From Mesorhizobium loti CJ3sym (GTDB lineage: Bacteria; Pseudomonadota; Alphaproteobacteria; Rhizobiales; Rhizobiaceae), in NCBI RefSeq assembly GCF_000472785.1, contig NZ_AXAL01000002.1, positions 124,001 to 188,000 of the forward strand: a stretch of DNA of 64,000 nucleotides. The letters are read 5' to 3'. The notes below the pieces were generated by a model. It saw only the letters and a program-made list of their open reading frames with translations. It ran no database searches and was not told the DNA's origin. Shown piece after piece: positions 25,810 to 33,405 of this stretch (the first letter of the stretch is position 1; each line of letters starts with the position of its first letter). The translations under genes were made by a program, and so were the position numbers.

Positions 25810-25853
25810 ATACGCTTTCGAGACCGCCCGCAAATGGCGCTTTACACAACGTC

Positions 25854-25869
25854 ATGGTAGCGCTACCAT
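25854..25869. promoter_or_regulatory. LacI-type operator, perfect palindrome ATGGTAGCGCTACCAT
   Basis: A 16-bp perfect inverted repeat with the central CG dinucleotide typical of LacI-family operators. It lies 45 bp after the LacI stop and 249 bp before the first importer gene. TTTACA at 25841-25846 followed by TACCAT at 25864-25869 (spacing 17) could be a promoter overlapped by the operator. Confidence 0.75.
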
Positions 25870-25898
25870 TTTTATTGAGCGGGTATAACCACTTAGAT

Positions 25899-25960
25899 GC
25901 TGAGCCTGTTTATTATACATAAGCAACAGCTCATGCTTGTTTATTATGTATAATATGATA
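25899..25960. promoter_or_regulatory. AT-rich direct and inverted repeats upstream of importer operon
   Basis: TGTTTATTAT occurs at 25907-25916 and again at 25938-25947 (31-bp period, about three helical turns). TATTATACATA (25911-25921) and TATGTATAATA (25945-25955) form a perfect 11-bp inverted pair. The right arm contains TATAAT at 25949-25954 as a -10, but no good -35 is visible, which suggests activator dependence. The rest of 25810-26117 holds only a gggag ribosome site before 26118. Confidence 0.6.
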
Positions 25961-26117
25961 GATTTCACCCCGCTGAAGGGGGCGGCAAGGGGAGGGATCG
26001 CGGAGGCCTTCGGCACCTTGGTAGGCGTGACTGGGCAAGGCGGAGGGGCCAGCCGGAAGCGCGAAAATTCCATAAAACTGAACAGACAAATCAGAACTGC
26101 AATCGGGAGGATTATCG

Positions 26118-27245
26118 ATGATCAAGTCACTTGTTGGTGGCATCGTTGCCGCCACTGCATTCGTCATGTTGAGCTCGTCGGCGATTGCCGCGGGTCCTGA
26201 AATCGTCAAGGGTCCGGCGGCCGAGCCGGATTGCTTCTCACCCTGGGCCGCGGACACGCTGTTCTTCAAGTTCCCCAAGAAGGCCGGCCCATACCGCATT
26301 GCGCTCGCCAACGGCTATATCGCCAACACCTGGCGTATCCAGATGGTGCAGACCGCGAAGGCCTATGCGGCGCAGAAGGACGTCGCCGCGAAGCTGAAGG
26401 AATTCAAAGTCGTCTCGACCGGCGAAGACGTGCCGGCGCAGATTTCGGCGATCAACAACTTCATCGATTCCGGCTATGACGCCATCGTCGTCAACGCACA
26501 GAACCCGACCGCCTTCGGGCCGGTGATCAAGCGCGCCAAGGAAGCCGGCGTCGTGCTGGTTGCCTTCGACAACATTCTCGACACCAAGGATGCCATCAAC
26601 GTCAACGTCGACCAGAAGGGTCTTGGCGAGCTGTGGGGCAAATGGCTGGTCTCGCATGTGCCGAACGGCGGCAAGGTGCTCGAGGTGCGCGGCGTTGCCG
26701 GCACATCGGTCGACACCGACCGCCACACCGGCATCCATGAGGTTCTCGATGCCTCTGGCAAGAAGTGGGACGTCACCGAAGTCGTCGGCAAGTGGGATGA
26801 CGGCGTTGCGCAAAAGGCTTCGGCCGATGCAATCGCCACCAACGGCCCCTTCGACGGCGTCACGGGACAGGGCGGCGACACCGGCATCGTGCAGGCGATG
26901 ATCGATGCCAAGCATCCGTTCGTGCCGTTCGGCGGCGAGACCGAGAACGGCTTCCGCAAGTTCTGCGCGGCCCACGCGGCCGACGGGTTGAAATGCTCGT
27001 CAGCCGGTACCGGCCCGGCGCAGGTGGCGGTTGCCATCAAGACCGCGATCGCAGCGCTTGAAGGCAATGTCGTCCCGCAGTCGGTCAAGCTGCCGCTGGC
27101 GATCGTCGAGGATCCCAACTTCAAGGCCGGTCAGGATTTCTTCCCCGACCAGTCCGACAATTTCTTCGTCGGTAATTCCTTCCCGACCTGCGGGATCAAC
27201 TTCACTGCGCAGGAAATCATGGGTCAGACCAAGGCTGACCAGTAG
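26118..27245 (+). CDS. CUT2 periplasmic sugar-binding protein
   Basis: A 375-residue binding protein. The Sec signal peptide spans about residues 1-26 (MIKSLVGGIVAATAFVML...AIAA). The mature part contains ANGYIANTWRIQMVQTAKA, INNFIDSGYDAIVVNAQNP and GVTGQGGDTGIVQAM, standard for the ribose/galactose-type fold. Cysteines at mature positions near DCFSPW, KFCAAH and PTCGIN could form disulfides. It starts after GGGAGGA and heads a five-gene operon ending in gluconate kinase. Ligand unknown; a sugar acid such as gluconate is suggested only by that neighbour. Confidence 0.92.
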   Translation: MIKSLVGGIVAATAFVMLSSSAIAAGPEIVKGPAAEPDCFSPWAADTLFFKFPKKAGPYRIALANGYIANTWRIQMVQTAKAYAAQKDVAAKLKEFKVVSTGEDVPAQISAINNFIDSGYDAIVVNAQNPTAFGPVIKRAKEAGVVLVAFDNILDTKDAINVNVDQKGLGELWGKWLVSHVPNGGKVLEVRGVAGTSVDTDRHTGIHEVLDASGKKWDVTEVVGKWDDGVAQKASADAIATNGPFDGVTGQGGDTGIVQAMIDAKHPFVPFGGETENGFRKFCAAHAADGLKCSSAGTGPAQVAVAIKTAIAALEGNVVPQSVKLPLAIVEDPNFKAGQDFFPDQSDNFFVGNSFPTCGINFTAQEIMGQTKADQ

Positions 27246-27255
27246 GCTGCACACC

Positions 27256-27283
27256 CGGCGCCGCGGGATCTCCTGCGGCGCCG
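27256..27283 (+). terminator. Intercistronic stem-loop after binding-protein gene
   Basis: A 13-bp stem cggcgccgcggga / tcctgcggcgccg (one G-U pair) with a tiny TC loop starts 10 bases after the stop and 44 bases before the ATPase ATG. It lacks a U-tract, so it is probably an attenuator or 3' stabiliser giving excess binding protein. Confidence 0.75.
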
Positions 27284-27326
27284 ACCACTCGATATCCTTG
27301 GTCGTCAAAGTGCCTCGGGAGGGCCG

Positions 27327-28874
27327 ATGGACGGTGCGGTTCCGCTCTTCCAGATGGAAGGCATATCCAAACGCTATGGCGGCGTGCGAGCGCTGGAAAA
27401 GGCGGAGCTTGTCGTCACGTCCGGCAACATCCACGCCATCCTTGGCGAAAACGGCGCCGGCAAATCGACGCTGATCAAGGTGATGGCGGGCGTCGTCGCG
27501 GCCGACGAAGGCCGCATGATGCTGGATGGCCGTGAGGTGACCTTCGCTTCGCCGGCTGCCGCCAACAAGGCAGGCATCGTCTGCATCTTCCAGGAACTGT
27601 CGCTGGTTCCGGAACTCAGCGTCGCCGACAACATCCTCATATCGGATCCGCCCAAACGCTTCGGCATGATCGACCGCAAGGCGCAGCGCCGCATCGCCGA
27701 GGAGGCATTGGCGCGCGCGGGTGCTGCCGACATCCATCCGTTGGCGCTGGTCAAGGACTTGCCCTTGTCGCGCCGGCAGATGGTCGAGATCGCCAAGGCG
27801 CTGGCCAGAAAACCGCGCGTCCTGATCCTCGACGAGGCGACGTCCGCGCTCACCGCGGCGGATGTCTCGAACATTTTTGGCGTGCTGAAGCGATTGCGTA
27901 GGGAAGGGCTGGCGCTGCTCTACATCTCGCACCGCATGAATGAGATCGCGGAACTCGCCGATCAGTGCACGGTGTTCCGCAACGGCCGCAACGTCGCCAG
28001 CTACAAGGCCGGCTCCAAGAGCGACAATGAGGTGGTCGAACTGATGATCGGCCGCGAATACAGTCACATCTTCCCGCCCAAGCCTGCGACCGTGCCAGCT
28101 ACAGCCGCACCCAGGCTTGAAGCCCGCAAGCTCTCGTGGACCGACCGGCTGGACAACATCTCGCTGACGGTCAGGGCAGGCGAGGTGGTCGGTCTCGGCG
28201 GTCTCGACGGCCAGGGCCAGCGCGAATTGCTGCTTGCCTTCTTCGGCGTGCTGCGCGGTCTTTCCGGCGAGGTGCTGATCGACGGCAAGCCGGTGACGAT
28301 CGGCAGCCCCGCGAAGGCGCGGCGGGATGGTATCGGCATGGCGCTGATCCCGGAGGACCGCAAGACCGAAGGACTGATGTTGCCGATGACAGTGCGCGAA
28401 AACCTGTCCTTCGCCGCGCTCGACCGGCTGTCCAGGGGCGGCATCATCGACCGCGCCGCCGAACAGCGGCTGATCGACGACATGGTCGGCCTTCTGGCGA
28501 TCAAGACAGCGGGCCTCGACATTCCGGTCGGCGCGCTGTCGGGCGGCAACCAGCAAAAGGTGGTCATCGCCAAATGGCTGATGCGCCAGCCGCGCATCAT
28601 CCTGCTCAACGATCCGACACGCGGCATCGATGTCGGCACCAAGCAGGAGCTCTACCAGCTGATGCGCAAGCTTGCCGACGCGGGTGCGGCGATCCTGTTC
28701 TATTCGACTGACTATGACGAGCTGATCGGCTGCTGCGACCGGGTGCTGGTGCTCTATGACGGCGCCGTCAAGCGCGAGCTGGTCGGCGCCGAGATTACCG
28801 AACGGGCGCTGATAGCGAGCGCGCTCAACATCCATGGCGAGGAGAGCCCGGTGGGCCTGGGAGCAAGCGCGTGA
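27327..28874 (+). CDS. CUT2 sugar ABC importer ATPase, two-domain (RbsA-like)
   Basis: A 515-residue double ATPase. Domain 1 has Walker A GENGAGKST near residue 40, degenerate signature LPLSRRQMVEIAKAL and Walker B ILILDEATSALT. Domain 2 has degenerate Walker A GGLDGQGQRE near 288, signature LSGGNQQKVVIAK near 408 and Walker B IILLNDPTRGIDVG, where the usual catalytic DE reads ND, as in many second domains of this family. The start follows GGGAGGG. It ends in a 4-bp GTGA overlap with the first permease. Confidence 0.93.
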   Translation: MDGAVPLFQMEGISKRYGGVRALEKAELVVTSGNIHAILGENGAGKSTLIKVMAGVVAADEGRMMLDGREVTFASPAAANKAGIVCIFQELSLVPELSVADNILISDPPKRFGMIDRKAQRRIAEEALARAGAADIHPLALVKDLPLSRRQMVEIAKALARKPRVLILDEATSALTAADVSNIFGVLKRLRREGLALLYISHRMNEIAELADQCTVFRNGRNVASYKAGSKSDNEVVELMIGREYSHIFPPKPATVPATAAPRLEARKLSWTDRLDNISLTVRAGEVVGLGGLDGQGQRELLLAFFGVLRGLSGEVLIDGKPVTIGSPAKARRDGIGMALIPEDRKTEGLMLPMTVRENLSFAALDRLSRGGIIDRAAEQRLIDDMVGLLAIKTAGLDIPVGALSGGNQQKVVIAKWLMRQPRIILLNDPTRGIDVGTKQELYQLMRKLADAGAAILFYSTDYDELIGCCDRVLVLYDGAVKRELVGAEITERALIASALNIHGEESPVGLGASA

Positions 28875-29851
28875 AAGATTGGCGCTATTGGCTGGCCGAG
28901 CAGCGCGGAACGCTGCTGGCGCTCGGCATCTTCATCGTCATGTTCGTCATCTACACATCGAACCATCCGGCCGGCTTCACCGCCAATGTCGTGCAGACGG
29001 CGGCGAACAAGGGCGTGCTGCTCGCCTTCGTCGCCATGGCGCAGACACTGGTGGTGATCACCGCCGGCATCGACCTGTCCGTCGGCATGATTTTCCTCCT
29101 CACCAACTGCCTGGCCTCCTGGCTGGTGGTGGGCACGCCGATGCAGACCACGCTCGGCGTCATAGCCGTATTGGCGGTTGGCCTTCTCTGTGGCGCCATC
29201 AACGGCGCCATCGTCATCTACGGACGGCTGCAGCCGATCGTCGCCACCATCGCCACCGGGGCCGTCTATTACGGCATCGGCCTTTTGCTGCGGCCCTTCC
29301 CGGGCGGTTCGGTCAATGAGGATCTGGCCGATGCGCTGACCGGCCGCGTCTTCGATGTGGTGCCGGCGAGCCTCGTCGTGCTGCTCGCCATCGTGCTGGT
29401 GATCTGGGTGCCGTTCAGCCGCTCGGTGCTTGGCCGGGCTGCCTACGCGGCGGGTTCGTCGGAGACGGCGGCCTACATGTCCGGCGTGCCGATAAGGCGC
29501 GGCAAGTTCGCCGCCTACACGCTGGCCGGGCTGCTGGCCGCGATCGGTGGGCTGTTCCTGACCTTCTTCACCTATACGGGCGACGCGGCCTATGCCAGCG
29601 GCAACGCCTACACGCTGTTCTCGATCGCCGCCGTGGTGCTTGGCGGCGTCTCGCTGTTCGGCGGCAAGGGCAGCGCCATCGGCGCCATCTTCGGTGCGCT
29701 CGCCTTCCGCACCATCGGCGATTTGTTGTTCGTGTTCGATTTCGATCCGCTCTGGCAGCCGCTGTTCCAGGGCGTTATCCTGCTGATCGCCGTCAGCCTC
29801 GGCGCCTTCGCCCTGTTTCGGGTCCGTAACCGGCTGGAGTGGTTCCTGTGA
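28871..29851 (+). CDS. CUT2 sugar ABC importer permease 1
   Basis: A 326-residue RbsC-like permease with eight to ten hydrophobic segments. The signature VVITAGIDLSVGMIF lies near residue 62 and GKGSAIGAIFGAL near 270. It starts at GTG 28871, inside the ATPase stop (GTGA), and ends in another GTGA overlap with permease 2. It probably pairs with permease 2 as a heterodimer, less common in this family than homodimers. Confidence 0.92.
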   Translation: MKDWRYWLAEQRGTLLALGIFIVMFVIYTSNHPAGFTANVVQTAANKGVLLAFVAMAQTLVVITAGIDLSVGMIFLLTNCLASWLVVGTPMQTTLGVIAVLAVGLLCGAINGAIVIYGRLQPIVATIATGAVYYGIGLLLRPFPGGSVNEDLADALTGRVFDVVPASLVVLLAIVLVIWVPFSRSVLGRAAYAAGSSETAAYMSGVPIRRGKFAAYTLAGLLAAIGGLFLTFFTYTGDAAYASGNAYTLFSIAAVVLGGVSLFGGKGSAIGAIFGALAFRTIGDLLFVFDFDPLWQPLFQGVILLIAVSLGAFALFRVRNRLEWFL

Positions 29852-30834
29852 GCGAAACGACGCTTGGTGGCATTGCCGGCCGCATGCCCAAATTCATCCG
29901 CCGCGCCGACCCGGCGGTCCTGACGGCATTCGCCTGTATCGTGCTGCTGCTGTTCCTCGGCAGCCTCTATTCCAGAAGCTTCCTGTCACCCGAATATCTG
30001 CTGCAGCAGCTCAAGGTCGCCTCGTTCCTCGGCGTCATCGCCACCGGCATGATGCTGGTCGTGCTGCTCGGCCAGATCGACCTGTCGGTGCCATGGTCGG
30101 TGGCGGCCGGCGCAATGATGGCTTGCGCTGCAGCAGCCTACGGCCCGGTCGGCGTGGCGCTGGCCATTCCGTTCGGCATCTTCTGCGGCGTGCTGATCGG
30201 TATCGTCAACGGCATCGGCGTCGCCTATCTGCGCATTCCCTCGATGATCATCACGCTGGCCACCAACGCTGTCGCGCAAGGGCTGATGGTGGTCTACACC
30301 GGCGGCTTCTCGCCCCAGGATTCGGCAACCCGCGCAATGCGCTACCTAGCGACGGGTTTTACAATTCCGGGCGTGCCCAACGCGGTCATCATCTGGGCTG
30401 TCATCGGTGCCGCGATGGTGTTCGTGCTGACCCGCACCGGCTTTGGCCGCACCGTCTACGGCATCGGCAACCGCGAGCGAGCGGCCTATCTCTCCGGCAT
30501 CGACACAAGGCGTGTGGTGATGATCGCCTTCGCCGTCTCCGGCGGACTCTCGGCTTTCGGGGGCGTGCTTCTGGCCGGCTATGCCTCCAAGGCGGCGCAG
30601 TCGATGGGCGATGCATACCTGCTGCCGTCGATCGCCGCCGTGGTGCTTGGCGGCACCTCTATCCTCGGTGGGCGCGGTTCCTACCTCGGCACCGTCGCCG
30701 GCGTCATCCTGATCACGCTCTTGCAATCCATTCTCTCGGTCATGCAGATGCCGGAGGCGGGCCGGCAGATCATTTATGGCGTCGTCATCGTCGCCATGCT
30801 GTTGCTCTATGGCCGCGCGCCGGCAAGCCGCTAG
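29848..30834 (+). CDS. CUT2 sugar ABC importer permease 2
   Basis: A 328-residue RbsC-like permease. MMLVVLLGQIDLSVPWSVA near residue 70 is a variant of the GIDLSVGS motif, with the family GGTSILGGRGSYLGTVAG near 275. The GTG at 29848 overlaps the stop of permease 1 by 4 bp and is chosen over an upstream GTG at 29839. It is followed by a 116-bp gap full of palindromes before gluconate kinase. Confidence 0.91.
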   Translation: MSETTLGGIAGRMPKFIRRADPAVLTAFACIVLLLFLGSLYSRSFLSPEYLLQQLKVASFLGVIATGMMLVVLLGQIDLSVPWSVAAGAMMACAAAAYGPVGVALAIPFGIFCGVLIGIVNGIGVAYLRIPSMIITLATNAVAQGLMVVYTGGFSPQDSATRAMRYLATGFTIPGVPNAVIIWAVIGAAMVFVLTRTGFGRTVYGIGNRERAAYLSGIDTRRVVMIAFAVSGGLSAFGGVLLAGYASKAAQSMGDAYLLPSIAAVVLGGTSILGGRGSYLGTVAGVILITLLQSILSVMQMPEAGRQIIYGVVIVAMLLLYGRAPASR

Positions 30835-30837
30835 AGC

Positions 30838-30946
30838 CGGATGATTTCAGGTCGAATCGACCAGAAATCTGAATCCGCCTCTAATTCAAGGAGATAGAGC
30901 ATGATGTCATCCGAAAACCGCTTCACACTTTTCGGCATCATGCTCT
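30838..30946. repeat. Two adjacent palindromes, including 'agagcatgatg...catcatgctct' element
   Basis: The second element, 30896-30946, has arms agagcatgatg / catcatgctct and inner arms ccgaaaa / ttttcgg around accgcttcacac. This form is widespread in rhizobial intergenic DNA (from memory, not searched). The first element, 30838-30877, is an imperfect dyad centred on ggtcgaatcgacc. They fill the gap between permease 2 and the kinase, so kinase expression may be reduced or independently promoted. Confidence 0.7.
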
Positions 30947-30950
30947 AGTC

Positions 30951-31499
30951 GTGGACGAAGAAGCAGCGCAGGCGCCAACGAGCGCTCCCGGCTCAGTGCC
31001 TCCGGCCATCGTGGTGATGGGTGTCGCAGGCTGCGGCAAATCGGCGGTCGGCATCGCGCTGGCAGCCGCGCTCGGCGCTGCCTTCATCGAAGGCGACAGA
31101 CTGCATCCACCGGAGAATGTCGCTCGCATGGCAAGCGGCGAGCCGCTTACCGACCAGTTGCGCGAAGGCTGGCTCGACGCGATCGGCGAGCGCATCGCGG
31201 CTTCGGCTGGCAAAGGGCAAGGTGTGGTCGCGGCCTGCTCAGCGCTGAAGCGCTGCTACCGCGCGCGCCTGCGCGGTTTTTGCGCTGACATCGTCTTCCT
31301 CTATCTGGAGATCGATCAGGCGACGGCAAGGCAGCGGGTCGCCAGCCGCAAGGGGCATTTCATGCCGGCAAGCCTGGTCGACAGTCAGTTTGCCATTCTG
31401 GAACCCCCAGGGAGGGATGAGCGGGCCGTGACAATCGATGCGACGCGTCCCGTTGCCAATGTCGTTGCGGACGCAATGCGGCTGCTGGCCAGATTATGA
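30951..31499 (+). CDS. gntK: Gluconate kinase (gluconokinase)
   Basis: A 182-residue P-loop kinase of the GntK/shikimate-kinase-like family, catalysing ATP + gluconate to 6-phosphogluconate in the cytoplasm. Walker A GVAGCGKSA lies near residue 24. Family motifs EGDRLHPPENVARMASGEPL, ACSALKRCYR and GHFMPASLVDSQ are all present. The start is GTG at 30951; an internal ATG (MGVAGCGKS) would be too short. It lies downstream of the ABC importer genes, separated by palindromes, and overlaps the convergent acyltransferase-like gene by 6 bp. It feeds the Entner-Doudoroff or pentose-phosphate routes. Confidence 0.92.
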   Translation: MDEEAAQAPTSAPGSVPPAIVVMGVAGCGKSAVGIALAAALGAAFIEGDRLHPPENVARMASGEPLTDQLREGWLDAIGERIAASAGKGQGVVAACSALKRCYRARLRGFCADIVFLYLEIDQATARQRVASRKGHFMPASLVDSQFAILEPPGRDERAVTIDATRPVANVVADAMRLLARL

Positions 31500-32648
31500 G
31501 CCGGTATCGTCACCGGCCATGACCTCGTCCGAGGCTTCCGTCATCCGACGGCTTCCGGACCAGATCAGCATCTGTTCGGGAAACAGTTTCAGCGCTTCGA
31601 GCAGCCGGTCACGCTTGAGCAGGATATAGCGTGCCTGCAGCATCATGTCCTTGGCTCCGTCCCGTCCGATCCCGGCTGCAGCCGGCAACAGCTCCGGGCT
31701 GATGACGGCCCGATATTCGCGGAAGGGAATGGTCTCGAAGGTCGACATCGAAAACAGCGCCGCCTTGCCCCTGGCGGCGAAGTTCGCCGGCGCCGAAGCA
31801 AGATGCGTCCAGCCGCTTTCGCCGATCGCGACCTCGGTGAAGGTCGAGCCTGCGTGGATGGTGTTGGTCATCAGCACCACGCCATTGCCTCTGAGGATCT
31901 TCTGGATGCGGATGGTGACCTGGTAGGCGTCGTCGCGCTCGAAGACGATGCGGCTCTTCAGATAGCGGTTCTCGACCTTGACCAGCGGCGGGTTCAGGAA
32001 ACGCAGGCCGAACATCGATTCCGAGACACCGTGGGAATTGACGCTGACCTGATGCGCCTCGACATCAGCCTCGTGCAGGGCGCGCTTGCCGAAGATGGTC
32101 TGGGAGGTGAACTGATCGCACCAGATGATGGCGCCGTGGCCACGCCGCAAGGCTGCTTGCAGCCCTTCCTGCCCCTCCAGCAGGATGGTCGGTGACCATC
32201 GGAAGCCGGCGACGTGCGCGGCAAGCTGCAGCCGGCGGCGGTGACGCGCCGCGAGCAAGGCCTCGAACAGTTTGCGCGCGTCGATGCTGCTGCCAAGCAC
32301 TGCGCGCGTGGCGTCGGCATAGGCTGGAAATTGCTTGCGCACATGGCGTTTCAGGCGAAGCTGGGACATTCGATCGCAAATCGACGCCCACCAACGCACC
32401 GGCACTGCAGCCGCGACCGCGAGATAGAAGATGGCGAGTAGGCTTTCGCGAAGGTCCCGGTTCGAGAACCGGCGCACCCTGCCGGGGTGGACGACCTTGC
32501 GGCTGAAGAAGCGGACGTGCTCAGCCCTTTCCGGTACAGGGACGTCGGCGATGATTTCGGTCCGGAAACTTGCCGTGGCGGTCGGCCTGCGGGATTTCGC
32601 GAACCTTGACAGCCTCATCCGACGGGCGTCCATCCGTTCCTGTTGCAA
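31494..32648 (-). CDS. Putative acyltransferase-like protein (distant LpxL/lysophospholipid type)
   Basis: A 384-residue protein (start uncertain; in-frame ATGs at 32648, 32633 and 32618). A hydrophobic stretch lies near residues 65-85 (LLAIFYLAVAAAVPVRWW). The middle contains LRRGHGAIIWCDQFTSQTIF, in the position where LpxL/HtrB acyltransferases have an HxxxxD/E motif, here degenerate. The C-terminus has RYILLKRDRLLEALKLFPEQ. I recognise a resemblance to lipid-acyltransferase-like proteins but not a firm family. It converges on gluconate kinase with a 6-bp overlap and precedes nothing obviously related. Confidence 0.5.
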   Translation of the reverse strand: MQQERMDARRMRLSRFAKSRRPTATASFRTEIIADVPVPERAEHVRFFSRKVVHPGRVRRFSNRDLRESLLAIFYLAVAAAVPVRWWASICDRMSQLRLKRHVRKQFPAYADATRAVLGSSIDARKLFEALLAARHRRRLQLAAHVAGFRWSPTILLEGQEGLQAALRRGHGAIIWCDQFTSQTIFGKRALHEADVEAHQVSVNSHGVSESMFGLRFLNPPLVKVENRYLKSRIVFERDDAYQVTIRIQKILRGNGVVLMTNTIHAGSTFTEVAIGESGWTHLASAPANFAARGKAALFSMSTFETIPFREYRAVISPELLPAAAGIGRDGAKDMMLQARYILLKRDRLLEALKLFPEQMLIWSGSRRMTEASDEVMAGDDTGS

Positions 32649-32707
32649 AACGCTTTATGCGCCTGAGCGCATCTTACGATGATGAACGCCGGGTGCCAGT
32701 GGTCGAT

Positions 32708-33157
32708 CTAGATCTGCGAAGACAGTTCGACCGGGAAATCGTCGTTGTCGGCATCGCGCATGGCGGCGAGGCTTCTGTTATCAAGCACCTCGGCGATCGC
32801 CTGGCGCACTTCCAGCATCATGTGCCGGACCTGGCAGGTGGCTTCGTCGCAATCCTCGCAGCGCTGGTACTGCGTGCGGCTGGCGCAAGGTATCGGCGCC
32901 AGCGGCCCGTCCAGCACGCGCACGACATGGCCGATCTTGATCTCGGAGGCCGGGCGGGCGAGGCGATAGCCGCCTTCCTTGCCCTTGCGGCTCTGGACGA
33001 AGCCGGCATTGCGCAATTCGCCCAGAATGGCATCGAGAAATTTCTTCGGGATGTTGTTGGCGACCGCGATGTCGTTGACGAAGGCCAGTTGGCCAATCGG
33101 CAGACTGGAGAGATGCACGAGGGCCTTGAGGCCGTATTTGCCTTTTTTCGTCAGCAT
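32708..33157 (-). CDS. Rrf2-family transcriptional regulator
   Basis: A 149-residue Rrf2 regulator starting MLTKKGKYGLKAL, the classic family N-terminus. The winged helix is at about residues 25-65 (PKKFLDAILGELRNAGFVQSRKGKEGGYRLAR). Four cysteines at residues 91, 100, 103 and 108 could bind an iron-sulfur cluster, though the spacing differs from IscR. The nearest downstream functions are sulfate transport genes on the same strand upstream, so control of sulfur assimilation is the leading guess; this is context only. Confidence 0.88.
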   Translation of the reverse strand: MLTKKGKYGLKALVHLSSLPIGQLAFVNDIAVANNIPKKFLDAILGELRNAGFVQSRKGKEGGYRLARPASEIKIGHVVRVLDGPLAPIPCASRTQYQRCEDCDEATCQVRHMMLEVRQAIAEVLDNRSLAAMRDADNDDFPVELSSQI

Positions 33158-33354
33158 GCCCGAGTCAACCCGTTAAAGCCCCAACCACACCGCATCTGGC
33201 GACTGTTTGTGTGCAAATAATGACGTTTTGATCACACGATGATGTTTCGCCAAAACAAGCCGGCCGATTGGCACATTAGGCACAAACGCGTTGATTCTTT
33301 GTAACGTTTTGCAGGAATGACGCTGATATCCAGGGATAACAGGCCTGAAACGAA

Positions 33355-33381
33355 AGAAGGCCGGCAAAGCGCCGGCCTTCT
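33355..33381 (-). terminator. Rho-independent terminator after sulfate-binding protein gene
   Basis: A perfect 11-bp stem agaaggccggc / gccggccttct with a 5-base loop. On the minus strand the hairpin is followed by tttcgtttc, a fair U-rich tail. It lies 25 bp beyond the stop of the binding-protein gene. Confidence 0.85.
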
Positions 33382-33405
33382 CGGTGAGTTCAAACGCTGA
33401 AACCG

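Noticed and set aside
27000..28835. A 611-codon minus-strand frame opposite the ABC ATPase gene
   Set aside because: It is the antisense of a clear two-domain ATPase and has no motif of its own.
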